DNA from: Lineus longissimus
Lineage: Eukaryota > Nemertea > Pilidiophora > Heteronemertea > Lineidae
Length of the DNA stretch: 64,000 bases
Assembly: GCF_910592395.1 (NCBI RefSeq)
Contig: NC_088310.1
Location: forward strand, 19,661,501-19,725,500
Reading direction: 5' to 3'
Shown here: positions 12,201 to 27,000 of the stretch, piece by piece
How positions within the stretch are numbered: position 1 is the first letter of the stretch
Layout: every line of letters begins with the position of its first letter
Program-made: the position numbers and the translations under genes
The notes under the pieces: model-generated
The model's input: only the letters and a program-made list of their open reading frames with translations
What the model was told of the DNA's origin: nothing
Database searches by the model: none

Positions 12201-15200
12201 ATGGTATATAAATATCAAAGAGCAATGTCTACACCATTTTACCACAAACCTGCTGTTTTGCTAACCATTTAGAATTATTCTGTATCACAAAACCCATTTC
12301 CTTGTTTACCTTCAAACATGGTTTATTAAGAAGACTTACATGTATTAAGCGTCGTTAATATAATGACAAAAAGGACATAAACCATAAGATATCATAACTA
12401 CGATTACTAATTTGCAAAATTGGTCATAAAGCTGTCCACAAAGTATAAAACCCATGCAGCGCTTCAAAAATATGCTCGTTAAGGAGTTTCCGATATCAGG
12501 AATTGTACCGATAAGACTAGTTCTGTCATATCCGCCGACCAGAAAACCCTTATCCTGTTTCACTTCTGTGTTTACAGTTGGAACAGACACGAAAAGAATA
12601 GCCTACCTTGCGAATAAAGCCTGGTGATTGTGTTAATCAAAAATGCTGCAACTCACAGGGAGCCTGTATGATAATAACAGAGAGTGAATGCTGGTGTACT
12701 TCTCAAAACATTTGTTTGCAAACATCGTTTGGATTTTATCACCTTTTTATCATAGTCCGTCAAATTGATGCGGCCATAGTGTCGAACATTCTTCAACCAA
12801 ATATTTGAGATAGCGCTGTCGGCATGATATGAGAAATACGTACATGTGTGATTACATCTAAACCGAATCCAGTTGCAACTGTGGAATCTAATCATTCTCC
12901 CAACGACAATGTGAAAGTACCTACTTATCCACAACCCATCTTTAAAATGCCATACCAAGGCCGTCTACGCTGAGGCTACCAATGTTATAGGCACTCGAAT
13001 CTTGGACAGGGTCGTCATGAGCAGAGAAGGGTCATGCGGATCTCCTGCGACCCCTTGGTGTCTACGAGTCATGATGGAATCTGTTGACTTCCCAGTGATA
13101 TTGAGATGAGTCGTTAACAATCATCTGCAATTTCGGTTCATCAACAAGAATTTAGCATTTAGCTGCGAATGGGTCATAAAATGGAAATGCAGCTGAGGAA
13201 GTGACAATGGTAAAAAAGACCAGTTAGAAATTGTGTCGGAGATTTAACTTGACTTCGCAGTCGAAGTAAGCTCAGCTGTGATTTGGTTTATCCCCGTGTC
13301 TCATAGATAATCGCTATAATCGCTTTGTCAATCATACTTTCACATTTTCAACATTTCCTCAGCAATTTTTAAACGCATTTCTATTCTACTGGGCGTTTCT
13401 TGCACCAAATAAGATGAACACTTTTTTAAAAATAACCTTTTCGTAATTTCCATTGAAAAGTGTACTCAAACGGTCAATCATGGAAGAATGGGAGAGGTCT
13501 TCCTAAATCACCCTCTGTATTCGAGGTTACGAGTTTGTCACTTTTAAGTGTTATCGAACCGTTTTTCTCGGTCTTCTCGGTACTTCCCGAACACTTCCGA
13601 CGGCCTTCCGGGTATTCCCGAATAGTTCCGAGGTAAACGGCGAAAATGACGTCATGAGCAGAAGACTTTACAAGGTATCTCACGTGAGTTCTCCTTGATG
13701 ATTTTGAATCTACCAAAATATGGATTAGGTTGTCTTCTGCAGTTCGATTACAGATTGAATAACTTATTGGGTGAACATGGTAAAATATGTGAACAGGAGT
13801 GAATAATTACTTCTTAGTGGTAACTAAGGTAACGACATCGCCCATTTTCCTTAATCAGGAAGGCAAATAAGACAATAAATTCTGATTAATGAGCGGACGT
13901 GCTTTTAGAGATGGGTGATCATTCTTTCTCTATAGTCTCTCCATGTTCGCAGTAACGAGCTGCCGGTACCAAACTGTTTTCATTGCAATGATGCCATGAT
14001 CATAGCATTTTCCCTCTTGCTCAAAACTATCATTTCTACCAGATGAAAATATCAAACTTGTTTCTTCGGCTGATTTATTTTCATCTGAGTCCTTGGAAAT
14101 CCTTCCTTTGAGTCTCGTTACACTTGACTGAATACACATGTTTCTTTTTTAGTCATAGTCGTTCTCTATATAGATCAAACGCGTCAGACTTTTACTTTAT
14201 TTCCAGCCCGAACCTTAGAAATTCTTCCTTTAACTCTGCTTACACTTATTTCTAGTCTTACATGTAGCTATTTTTTGAATCGATCAAACCAGTCAGATGC
14301 AACTCGTTTCTTCGACTTATTTATGTTCACTATGATCCGCCTTGGACATTCTTCCTTCGTGCCTCATCACACAGACAGTGACGCTGAAGCTGCCCATAAG
14401 CTCCTTTTATTCTTTGTGGCTCTCTTCGCACTGGGGTCACACGAGTAGATCCAAGCCGGGATCAAAGCCCGTGCGAGTGTTAAATCGATAAAGACAATCA
14501 ATTCCCAAGGGTGCCTTCTTCAAGCACACTCCAGAGGCTGCATCTTTATCAGCGATGACATCTCTGTCGCATTTCTACGAGATGATCATCCCGGCAAATC
14601 AGATCCCCATGTTGCAACCTGCAACCGGGGACTCCTTGATTAGCAATTCAAAATGGCTGCACCGGAAGTGGGGGAGCGCATTGACTCATGGCGCTATCTT
14701 ACTTGTTATTCCTGAGGCGACGTCCGTGCTTCGGCTATAATTGGGGTTATGGACTATAATGGGGACTATAGGGCACAATTATAAGGACTCAAACTAGCAC
14801 CCCAGGGCCTGGGGTCCACCACTGCTTCCAAATTCTCCGAATTTATTTCAGATATGATACCAGAGAGCAATTTTGCGGTATCGAAATATACCCTTTGCCA
14901 GACGTCGATTAATTTTGCCTCATGTTATGAGCAATTAATGCGAACACCATTACCCAAGGAGTTTGGCCCCTACATAATGTCACTATTGAGCCTATCAGGA
15001 ATACTTCCCGCTGTCTCGCCACTACACCCTCAATCCAGTTCCAATTAATGTCAACATCAGCAAGAGCTTGCCAAGGGCGGGTAACCTTCTCAAGGTACTT
15101 CTGGAACAACAGCGGCCCGACTTAATCAAATCTGTCGCGGAATGGCCCTTGAAGCCACTTGAAGTACTCGTGTTGCGAATTGTGATACTGGTTGAGGTTC

Positions 15201-17999
15201 TTACCTTCCAACTATGACACATTATCTTGTGCCCGTGAATACAATTTCTAATCCCCACCTTGAGAACAGACAGTCCCGGGCTTAGCTCGTAAAATGGACT
15301 TCGCGAACTCTCGGAGGCTTTGTCAATATGCTGATCGGGCTACTCATAGAGGAACTTCTAAATTATAGTATTTGATACGCAGACAGTCAATAGTCAATTC
15401 CAAGGGAATGTCGAAAGGCTACTTAATAGTCATCCTGAACTTCAGTGCAACACTCGGCACTAATGAACGAGCTTACGTGTGGGAGGGGAGGAGCGTACAC
15501 GACTGACCCTTGTACTCGAGGTGCTTAATAGTTAGCAATAGCAACACCGAGTATTCGTATTGATCAAAGCTTAATTGCCAATTTTTTTATATTAAAGTAA
15601 AAGATGGTGCTCAGATTGACATATATGGTAAAAAATACGGTAACAACTGAAGAGAGAAAATTGACTATTTACCATTGGTTTACTGTCACTGTGAGAAAGC
15701 TCAGTTTCTGACTGCTCCTGAGGTTAACCCACGTAAGAGCAGGCAAACACGACTGACACTCAGCCCTCAATTCGCGAAAATGGTTTCTTGGAGAAAAAAA
15801 CTTCCAAAAATCCATGCAAATGATAATCGTGAAAACTTCAGTGATTTAGAAATTTGTAAGTCGAATCGAAATAAATACATGTAGACGCAATATTTTCGAA
15901 ACTCACAGTATACGGACAGTGTGCTTGGTCGAATTCTATCTGTTATAACTAAACGTGCGCAACCTACGAACTATCCATCCATAGAATTGAATCAGAAACG
16001 TTCTGCTGATGAGGGAAGAAGAAGTGACATCAGTACGACTGGTCACGAAAGGACGGTTTATAGAATAATGCCAATTTGGTCTGCAGATTATCCAGGTCGG
16101 AGTCATGGCGGAGAAGAGTTGGTCAGTATTGGCAAAGACATGTCAGATTCATTGAATGGAAGGAATTCGCCATCTAGCCCATATCGTACACGCAACGGGA
16201 TAGTATTATAGATTGGTTTAAGGATTCATCTCAATAAATTTGGTCTATAGAACCATCTGCATGAGAAATTACTGTTAATTGATTCTATCAAATCTCCCAT
16301 TTGTCTGTACATGTACATGAATGAATAAAATAAGTAAATGAAGAGAAAAGAATGTTGTGGATACACGGGGAGTCGCAGTCATTAATCTGGATGGAAGTTT
16401 CACATTGTTATAATTGCCGTTAAGCTTGCACCAGGCCACATTCCCGATATTTACTCATCAGCCTGGTATAAAACGTAGTTTATTCCTGAGCAGCCATATT
16501 TTACCAAGCTCGATTTTAATCCATTTGGGTATATTGACAATGCCATAAAAACCGATGTGCAGTGTTTGGGGGTATGCGGACGCTCTTAATTTTCTTAGTA
16601 AAACTCTACAGGACAGTTTGGTATCGACAGTGGCTGCTTTTTTATTGTTTTATTCGATCATTTACATTTTACGACATTTTTTTATTCACGACATAGTGTG
16701 CATACCTAAGGTGCGTAACAACAGCTACACAAACCAAACGACATTATTTAAGTGCATGATCTACAGGTTCATCGATGTTAATGGGTTCGCTATACATGTA
16801 TCTTATAGAAGTTGACTATACCGATGTATATCTATGGGCAGAATGTCCGTTTAGACGGAAGATTAGGAGATGGAGGGAGGTTTTGTTGGCGATGGATCAG
16901 TTTTCGTACAAGGTGTTTATCATCCTCCTTGCAGGACCGGAACTCTATTTATTCATACATGTTGATGACGACGCTTGAACGTTATGTCTGGTTTGGAGAA
17001 AGGGTTTTCATGTTACAGCAGATTAGGTAACAATATACAATAGTGCTGCTCTTGAGTTTGGTCGTTACATTTTCATAATTCGTTGTTTGAAGATATTTCT
17101 TTACATGCACGCATTGATGTTCGAATATTATCCGCCGATATGAATATAAGGTAGATAAGAAAGATGACGCATTACCAAAGTTGTCTTGACCCATGGTTGA
17201 TTTTTTATCAGAATGGGAGGTTTCTTTACAAACACCAGGAAACACAATCTCCCTACGACTCCATTTATGCATGCAGATATAAGGGATCGTGTACAAAAAA
17301 TACGCCAGAAAACATCTTAATTTAGGGTTGGAGGGAGACGGCCGTTTCTTCTGAATTTTTTTAACATTTTCGAAATCCGAAATTTCTGAAACATTTTGCA
17401 AAGGTCTTGTAATCTGCAACAGATACCGATTAGTGCCGCTTCTGTGTGGTAATGCTACATGTGTCCACTGACCTTAGCCATCCCTCCAAAATCTGAAATT
17501 GTAAGATCTGAATTTTGAGGGAAAGGGGGTCTGATGAATTTCAGATGTTTACTGAGAATGGTTTTATTTGCACGCGATCCCTAACAGCAAGTATTCACAA
17601 GCTATGAATACTTGCTAACAGCCATGCCATGAGAGTGTAGACGCCTACACAACTTGCCTGTTTCCATGGTCAATTTCTCCACTCATATTGTCGTAACCAG
17701 AGAAAGCAGCTTTTTCCATCAGGTTTTTCCTTAACCCGATGAGTAATCTGTAATTGTAGATGCAGAGGTAATTGTATGTTAAATTTGCCTTTTGCGTAGG
17801 ATTTTTAAAATTTCAATGCAAGCATGCATATCTTCTGGAATCCTGGCGACTGAGTCAGACCTATCCATTTTCGTGAAAGATAGATCTACGTCAAAGGTTT
17901 AGATAGACAAGTGATTGCGGTCACGTATAACGAATCACGATCATGAAGCCAAATTGACGATGATGATGATGATGACGACGACGACGACGACGATGACGA

Positions 18000-18030
<31 letters not shown>

Positions 18031-21000
18031 AATGATGATAAAGCAAGTGGATTCCTGTCAAAATGGCGCTGATTATCAACAGAAGCCCGATGTCAAGGAG
18101 CAAAACCTCGACGGACAATAACCCTGGCGGAATGACCCAACAGACAGTTGAGCACCTCAAATTAATTTCCTTAATATTATCAAGCAGGTTAGCAAGAGGA
18201 TTATCTTAACATTCATGCCCCAAAGAAATCATTATTATCGCAGATGGCGAAGAAATATGGATAATGATTGTCAGTCGTATCCTTCGGAAGGTCAATTGGA
18301 GACCAATGGTCAGTTGGAAATTGGGAAATGTATTGGACGAATTCACTTGAGTGCTATCGCGGAGGTTAGTGACAGTCCGGGGGAGATCAATCTATATTGA
18401 TGTGCGAAACATATCATCAAGACAAGGTTCATCCAAGGCTGTCAAAAGCAGTTGGATTCAATTTGACTTTCAATATATGCAGCTCAGACACGTGATACAT
18501 CCCAGGGCGTTAAATCGGGAATGTAGGCAAATAGCTGGAATAAAAATGTAAAGTGGTTTCAGCGATGAAATCGCATTGGATTTAGCGCTATAGAAGTTTC
18601 ATCATCGTTATCAATATTATGCTTGTTCCTTTCCTGAAAATTACAAGTTTCCTTGTTCCTTTCAACTCTTAGGTAGTAATAAATAGAAAACACGTTATTC
18701 ATTATATCAAGCACGCACAACACGGGCGTGTACATCAGATGTGCGCTTATCTGCGATCCATATTTAGAAATTACTAGTTGATCGAGTGTTCCGCTTGGTC
18801 AATGATCTGTGGCGGACATGACTGGCGTATGTAGTCTGGTCGGCGGGTGCGGAGGGCGGAATAGCATAATCTGGCTACTCCCCATCCATCGACGACCAAC
18901 ATGTACGCCTGACTGGTATAAAAAGCCTCGTCGAATATTGCAACCATTAGGCGATAAATTGTTACATGGACCTTCAGCAATGGCGACTCAACAATCTCGA
19001 CATTAGTGTTTATGGGTCCTTTTAAGTCTAAATATATCCGGAGCAGATGATAGGAATAGGAAATGACAGCCCTATAGCCGTCAGCTAAGGCGACAATCCT
19101 ATCATGTTGTCCACATCCGGCGTATTAGTTCAGCAATGACATTTCAGCTGTCAGATTAGCTGATGAGAATACGACTCTCCTCGAGTCTACCGGGGTCCAC
19201 TCTTACCTGAAAAAGGCACGGGAGGGGAAACCATAGGGAGGGTAAAAAGACAACTGTCGCACTTTACTTCTTTTCACGTTCTAACCAGAAGCCTTTTAAT
19301 TAGCGCCAACACCAGTTGCTTCCACACTTTGATGGAAAAGAACTCTCTCTTTTTGTGTCTCATTAGCTATGGCTTGCGGCCTTATTTGGAAAAAATCATC
19401 TTAGACGATAGTTTTCTTCAGTGCCAGGCCATCCATGCAGAGCACCAGCTGGGTTTCTTACTGCATGGTTTCAGCTCACGAAAAAGAGAACTATGAGATT
19501 AGTGCAATTTACCGTCGGGTATGGTGGGCATGAGGTACTACGTGGACAGGCATCACTACTGTTTCAACCTGCGTCTGACCATAAGATGAAATCAAATAAG
19601 GTCCAAGATGCCAATATGATAACATATTCTGTTCATAATTTCCATTGCATTGGCACTTGTCTGGACAGGACGCCGTGACGCCTAATTACATGTAACAGAA
19701 ACGACTGCAATCTTCATGTCAGTTTTATTCATTTCAAGATGATTTGGCCAGGCCATTTTCTCCAACATAGATGTGCTTTGATCATCTTGGTCTCTGGCAG
19801 TGGACACATGCCGCCACATGCTATGGCATATATAACATTGGTCTCAATCGCAAGAGAAAATTAGTACATTGTGTATTCAATTATATTCTTTGAACATAGC
19901 AAGAAACAATATCAGTAAATACCTGCTAAATGTGAAGCGAAAAATTGCTTTTGAAGACCTTGGCATTTGACTGGAGAATTCCTTTCTTTCAAAGAAAACG
20001 CTCTCGCCGAGCTTGCAGCATCGATAAAACAACTTTTTCTTAAAGATAACCTGCAGCTACTAAGGACGTTTCCAGTCGAGTTATGTTACTTGAAAGTGTT
20101 TATAGATTCCCTTGCACCACATCTCTTCTCTGAACTACCTCTTTACGTTGTGATCTACTTTTGGAAGTAGGATAACTTGAGGGCGTATGAAACCAGTTTC
20201 TAATCCATCAATTAATCATGCATATAATATATTATAGTTACCTTGAGGGGAAAATACTCCACTTCTTATAACTGTGTTGTGGAGTAACACGGAACCTTGG
20301 GAAAATGATTACATTCTTCCATCATGCACCGATAAGGCGTAGATTTCACTCTATAAGCTTACATAAAGGAGAACCTTCTTGGAAGGTTTCCCAATCAATA
20401 CCGCACACTGAGGCGAACTATAGAGTATTTCTACGATGCTAAACTCACAATTAGAAAATTGGTTTAAAAATTGCCTTTTATAGTGTTACTTTTCTCACAA
20501 AAAGTCATCTTAAAATTAGTTCACTTCAAAAACGATAGATTGCTACGAAGTTTTAATCACTGACTGTTTTTTATTTATTGAACTTTGATTTAATTTAAGC
20601 TCCTTATCTTGACGGTATGCATGACAAAATGGCAAGATCGTCATCTTAATTTTTTCTTCGATAAAAGCAAAGGATTCCGATGCAAACAGTGCACCATATT
20701 TTTTATCATATGACAAAGGAAACATCCTCCAGATAAGTTAGTGCACTTTTATTCTAACAGGCCATGACATGAACACAGGATTTGGGGGTATTTCAGGCAA
20801 ATAAGATCCACATTTGATAGAATTTGTCAAAGAAGCATGAAACCTCTTAATAAGATACTATCTATCAAAATATATCCCTCTTTATCTGAGTTTCTCATAT
20901 TAATTAAAATCATTTAAGCAAAACTTAAGACGCAAAAATGGCAATAATAACAAAAATTCGCAATATTCACAGCTGCCAGCTCTGCAATAACGGCGATCTT

Positions 21001-24000
21001 TGAACAAAATTGCCGGTTATTTATTACAAAATATTTTCCAATTGTAAATTTGCAATTTAAAACAGATTTATGCCAATAAGATAAAATTGAGCAGCAGCTT
21101 TTCTTGACTTGAAATCCTAATCCCATAACGTTTTATTTCATTTAGCTCCATCATTGTGGGTGTTTGCATCGTTTACAGAAAGAGAAGATGCAAACGTTAT
21201 GAAATTTTCATTCGTCTGTCTGGAACTTGTACCTTAAGAGATACACTAGATCATCATTTGTTTTAGCTCACCAGCATGACTACACAAAATTATAATTTTC
21301 ATGTGATTTATAACGCCATTCAAACATATTATGAAAAAAAAGAAGTTTCGAAGTCGCCAGCCGGCCGTTCTAGAAATATCGACAGTTTAAGTGAAATTGA
21401 ATGTTTCCCAGGACGACGAGAAAAACTCTCAAAAAATCTGATGGTAAATGAATAATTCAAATCGAACAATGGGAACCAATATTGAATGAAGCTGAATATT
21501 TTTTCAATTTTTGACATCTTTTGCAATACACTTCATAACCAGAACGCTGTAACCTAGGTTTCTTAATTTTTTTTGGCTGTGAGAGAGAGATTTCACCCAT
21601 TGAAATAACAAATTAGACTTTAGTCATGCAAATTCTCGCGATGTTTTTTTTGTAAATAAAGTGCACTCTATGACAAATTGCAATAATGGAACGAAAAATT
21701 GATGCTACATTTTTGATTGGTGAACGAAAAACCCTGATTACCCAAGTGCATTCATTGAGTTTTTGATTGAGAGTGTGCACAGTTTTTGTAGTTTAATCAT
21801 TCGGTTCGAACACAAGTATGATGCTCAGAATGAGGCTCAGCACTGCCGCGCTATATTACACTGTGCATTCAACGTACATTGCAGATGCACTGATAAAATT
21901 GGCGTATTTCTCTCAAGCCATTTAAGGCAGACTTTGAACAGGAGCTGGAGGAGCGGAAGGGGGGGGGTAAAGTTGGTAGACTTCTGTTGACTAATGCAAA
22001 GTAATGTCCGGGCTTCGAGAGTTAAAAACACATTTCCGATGTTAAAAACCTGTGTGAATATGGTCAATCTGGTACCTGTCTATGGCTACTGCCTCCCTTG
22101 ACTCCATCCCGGGAATCGAAGACGGTTCTTTCCCTTCTCTGGGAATTATTGACATTTTGTAACCGCAGAGGACATTTTTAAGAGTTACAGCGGCAAGTAA
22201 AATGACAAATGTAAAGGACGAGCCATCAGAATCATCTTGATGATCACGTGTTTCGTGAAGTATGGAGCTCAGTCCAATAATGACCAGCTATTGGCGATAT
22301 TTTTCCAATTTGTTCGGCTGTGGCGTGTCGCCGTGATAAATAGACATTTGGAATATAGTGAATGACTTCTCGGTTAAAGGCGGTGAAGCGGGTAATGAAA
22401 AGAGTTGGCAACATTGTGAATAATGGTTCAGATCTGTCGATGATGCAAGCTGAGGATACATCATCATCGCCATCATCATCACCAGCAGCAGCAGCACCGT
22501 CATCATTTTGGGCCTTTGCCGATAATACTCATGGCAAAGATACTGGCCAACACGTGCGGTTTGAAATTGCGGGCGTAGGATAACATCCACGATAGTGGCA
22601 AACGATCCCCGCCTTTCCCCCGAAGGTGGGGTGACACACCTATAGGATGCATGAAATACTATATATCAATGGTCAGAGAGATGAGACTTACGGACTGGGC
22701 TCCCATTTGCAACCTACGCGGTGTCAATTAAATGCCACGGCAAGCGAAAAAATCCACTTGATGAAAGATAACCTACTCTGGTTTAGTCTGCCATTCCGTG
22801 AAGACATTCTGAGAGACTGATTGTGACATTAATGAAGAAAAGCAAAGTGCCATGATCAAGGAAGATGAAGGAGAGAACTAATAATATAAGAAAAAGGTCA
22901 ACACTGTAAATAGCCTGCAGCAATCAATTCTGCGAGAGATACGAAATTTATCTCTCAAATCACAATAAACCATGATAAGAAGAATAGAAAGACACCCGTA
23001 GGAAGCATATGGTTTCACACCAACCGAAAACAATTTCCGCCTTCGTGTGTACGTCACCAGACACAATAGATCAAAACTTCAGACAACTTTATGTACCATC
23101 TAATATATAATTGGTAATAAGAGAGTTTCCGCATCACTCACGAAATACGATTAACGAAGACGAATGGTTTGTATTCGTATACAGGTCATATGTGCGATAA
23201 TAAAAAGAAAAATCTCCAAGTGTTTTTCATTTCACTGAAAAATCTGTAAAGGGATTAAATTTGTTTACGCCCAAAAAGCATTTCAAAAGTTCAAAAACTT
23301 ATATTTTTCAGAGTGCATGCCCGCTGCCTCTCACGAATGCTGCCAAAAACATCATCCGTTTTTACGACTTCCGTTTCCTAAGGCATCTTCAGGATGTAAC
23401 ATGGCAGGCAGACCGAAATTAATTGAGATGTCTCATTCGACATTTGCATTTTTAGATCGGAGAGCGGATGTTCAGTGATTCTGGTGAACAAATCCCTTAA
23501 AGGTGCGCACACGCATGATTTTGAAGTCGATTCTGGCGCCCCTTTTGCGCAATTATACAGTATCATTAAATAATGGGCAGTTACACAACACATACCCATT
23601 AAGTGAAATCAGCACTTGTGAATATGCATGTACGTGTACATGTAGAACAGTCGTGGCACTATTTCAAAGTAGCCTTCCAACAAATTTCAAATTCAAATTT
23701 TAAGTGCTAGCTGTTTTTGAATATAAAAACAGTTTCAAATTCAGAAAATAATGCACATCAAGAAGTTGAAAAGGACTATGTTTAATGAAGAGCGAGAGGT
23801 GCAGTTTTTGAATTCATAGGCCTACTGTTGTTAACTGAAGTGACATTTTAGAAAAATATTCAAAATTAGGTCGAAACGCCAGATAGGGCAATGACAATAA
23901 GTTGAGAGATATTTAGGTGGGATTTTTTTTGGTAGAATTTGATATCGTCACGTTTTAATGTATAATACTTTGGCAGCAAAATCATATATTTAAACACTTT

Positions 24001-27000
24001 AACGTGATCTGAGAGCGAATAGTACTGCGCTTAGAACTGATGAAAAATGCCTCATTCGTGTAATCTCTTTTTATACTGAAATAAACAAGGGCTCAACACA
24101 TCAAGGCGTTTAGCGCCTGATTGAAGGATGAGTCTTGTGGGAGGAATCCATTGCCGTTAGATAGATACCTAATCAAGAACTCTGCTTGGCAAAAAATCCT
24201 AGTGTGAGACAATAAAAAGTCCAGACCACATAATTTGTTACAGAATCTGTATGTTTTATGAATGCATGCACTACTGATAGCTTTGTAATAAATGGAGAAA
24301 TTTCTTAAAAAGAGTTCTGATAATAATGGACGTCTTTTTGCCATCGTGCTATGAGATTCCTCAACACAATTTTAAAGAAAATGTTACAAGAACCATAAGC
24401 GAATTCCTGATTGCCTCGAACTTCATCAAAATGATTTTCTCGTTTCGATAGTCTTTGTCAGAAACATCAAGGCGATTAAGCTACGGATGGATCATTATTA
24501 CTAATCGTTAATTGTAAGAATTAATTAAGACTAGTCTAATTATTCATTCTTGTGAATTGTTACATTATTTACTGTTGTGACAAATACATGTGGAATCCAT
24601 CTTGAATTCCAGTCTCTGGCAATACATTCAAGTATACATTTATGCATTTAAAGCGTCTTTTTTGTTGCCCTGGTCAAAATGCTGTCCACAACTTAACTGT
24701 AAGATCAAGATGAAATATACCACGACCATTGCATTACGGCAATGGGAGTGCGTTTGTCAATTACTGCGGGGGAGGCTGCAGACGGAAGCGACGGCTGTGC
24801 TCAGATCAATGAGCGTAAATGATGCAAATTCAGTAAAAGAAGCCTTGTCTGATGTGGTCATGGCTCTGACTGTGAATGGAGAACTAACTACGTGCACAGA
24901 CAACATTTCTTCATCTCGGTATATGCGTGTTTTATTAGCAGGCTCTCCACTAGACAGTTTATACAGGAGGCCGGGGTCCATGTTAGCAACTCAGGTGCAA
25001 ATAATTAGCTGCACTCTTCACAGGGCGGACAACTGAAAGTAAGTGCTCACCCAAGCCGAATCTTCAAACGATGAATGTCTAAGAAGTAAGCTTACATCAA
25101 TTTCGCAGAGTTTTTGCCCACCGTAAAAAATCGACATATCGATATCTATCGAATTGTCCAATGCATTGGGTTTAGACCAAAAATGACTTAATTTTTTCAC
25201 TCCTCATAAAAAACCCATAATTTTCAGTCAAAGATGGCCGACTGATGAAAGGCTAACATAACATATTGCCATCTAAGGGAGAATACATGTAGGCTTATTG
25301 GTAGGTGTGTGCAGTTACGGAATTTCCTTTGTGGCGAAATCGACACCAGATTGTATGAATTTACGTGACTTTCCAAGTAGTTTTCTCATTGTATTGGCGC
25401 CCATCCCGAAGGCAATGAACTTGAGAAGAAAAAACAGAGTCTGTTTGTAAATGTTGTCTTCGCATCAGTTTGGGCTCTGGAGCCCAAACAACTTGTCAGA
25501 TTTCTTGGGAGTTTGATATTCATCTGGGGGTTTATGTATTTGTGTACATTGACGTAGTGCATTGGATTTAGACATTTTCCGCTCTGTTCGTTTTTTTTTC
25601 TGGACCAATCTGCGTGAAATCTTCAGCCCCAAACGATGCGGACATAAAGTTGATACGAATGGACTATATTACCAATAACCAATGTGGTGCTTTCTAATAT
25701 ATTCTGATAATTACACATTGTAAAAATATAATTACTGGTATTGTCTGTGATGTTTGATCGTTCATCAAAAGTGAAACAGCTTAAAGCATTAACGTAACAT
25801 GAGATTGGTATAAAAAAAAAGAAGCTTCTGTACAATACGTGTAGTTGTAACAGCAAATAACCGTCGGCAAGGCTTTTCAAGCTGGATGATCGAGTCTGGT
25901 ATAAAGGTGATCGTGATACTATGATTATAGTTGATGTATTGAGGGCAAACATGATGTATTAGAAATGCGGGGAAAACTATTTGATACGGGATTGATACGA
26001 GCGTCGTGGCGTCGAATTAGAGCGCCCGTCAAAATTTGACAGAACAGAAAATTATTACTAACAGCACGTCCAGACAAGACGGCTGGTTATATGTATATTG
26101 ATATGTGATGTCAACATCTTGATTCCTTTTAATCAGTGACAATCCCCAATGTGTCAATAAAGCTAGAAACTTCGAGGAATCACCCCGCTGACAGTCAGTC
26201 GACATCAATCATTAGGCTGGAATGCGATACGAACATCGTCAGGCTAATGCATCTTCAAAGACGGGTTTAGTGAACTAAGAAAGCCTGAAAGCAATGATGA
26301 CGGCCAAAGAGCAATGAATCAAGCAAGAAAGCATTGGAGAAAGCAAAAGAACCATGAAGAAAGCATGATTTGAATAAGGCAAAAAAATCAAAAAAGCATT
26401 GAAGCAAGCTAGAAACCCTTGAAGAAGTAACACACATAACTCTATTAGGAGCAACTCAGCCAGAAATGCAGGAAACATGACAAAACGGGAAGCCTTGAGT
26501 CTTATGTTTAGCATATGACCAGCGGGTTCCTGCATCCGTGTACATCTTCATTTCGGTATCCGGGCATTTCATCTTGTCAAAGTTTAAGCATGCTGTTTGC
26601 AACAAGCAGGTTCAGAAAAAAGGTACGTGAATGCAGTATCAAATACTGATTACGATCAAACGAGGAACACAACATGATAAATCATCTCTCTAAACGTGAT
26701 TGTAGTTGATTACTTTCATCGAGTAGACCCTTTTATGTTGAACAGATTCAAGAAAGAAAGCAATCAAACCAGAAAATGGCTATCGCCGGTTGAGTAGCCA
26801 ACGCGCCAGGAACGGGACTTCAAAATATCCCCGATGCTGTCTGAAAACCATTTACCATCTGATTTGCGGTTGGTCGTGGTCGTTGAGATGGGTTTCCGCC
26901 GGCGTCGAATACGTAGCCCAGACGACTAGACATCAGATCCTGGTGGGATTATCTGAAGTTTTCGACGGAATGTCACACGTGTGTGATTAACTTCTGAATC

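Noticed and set aside
16982-17419. 145-codon minus-strand frame
   Set aside because: No family resemblance, no splice or neighbour support; length is compatible with chance in AT-rich DNA.
17915-18160. Asp/Thr-rich and Arg/His-rich frames on both strands
   Set aside because: They are translations of the GAC/GAT microsatellite.
22288-22590. Minus-strand frame with a signal-peptide-like Met/Leu run
   Set aside because: The hydrophobic run is produced by the CAT/CAG microsatellite read in reverse.
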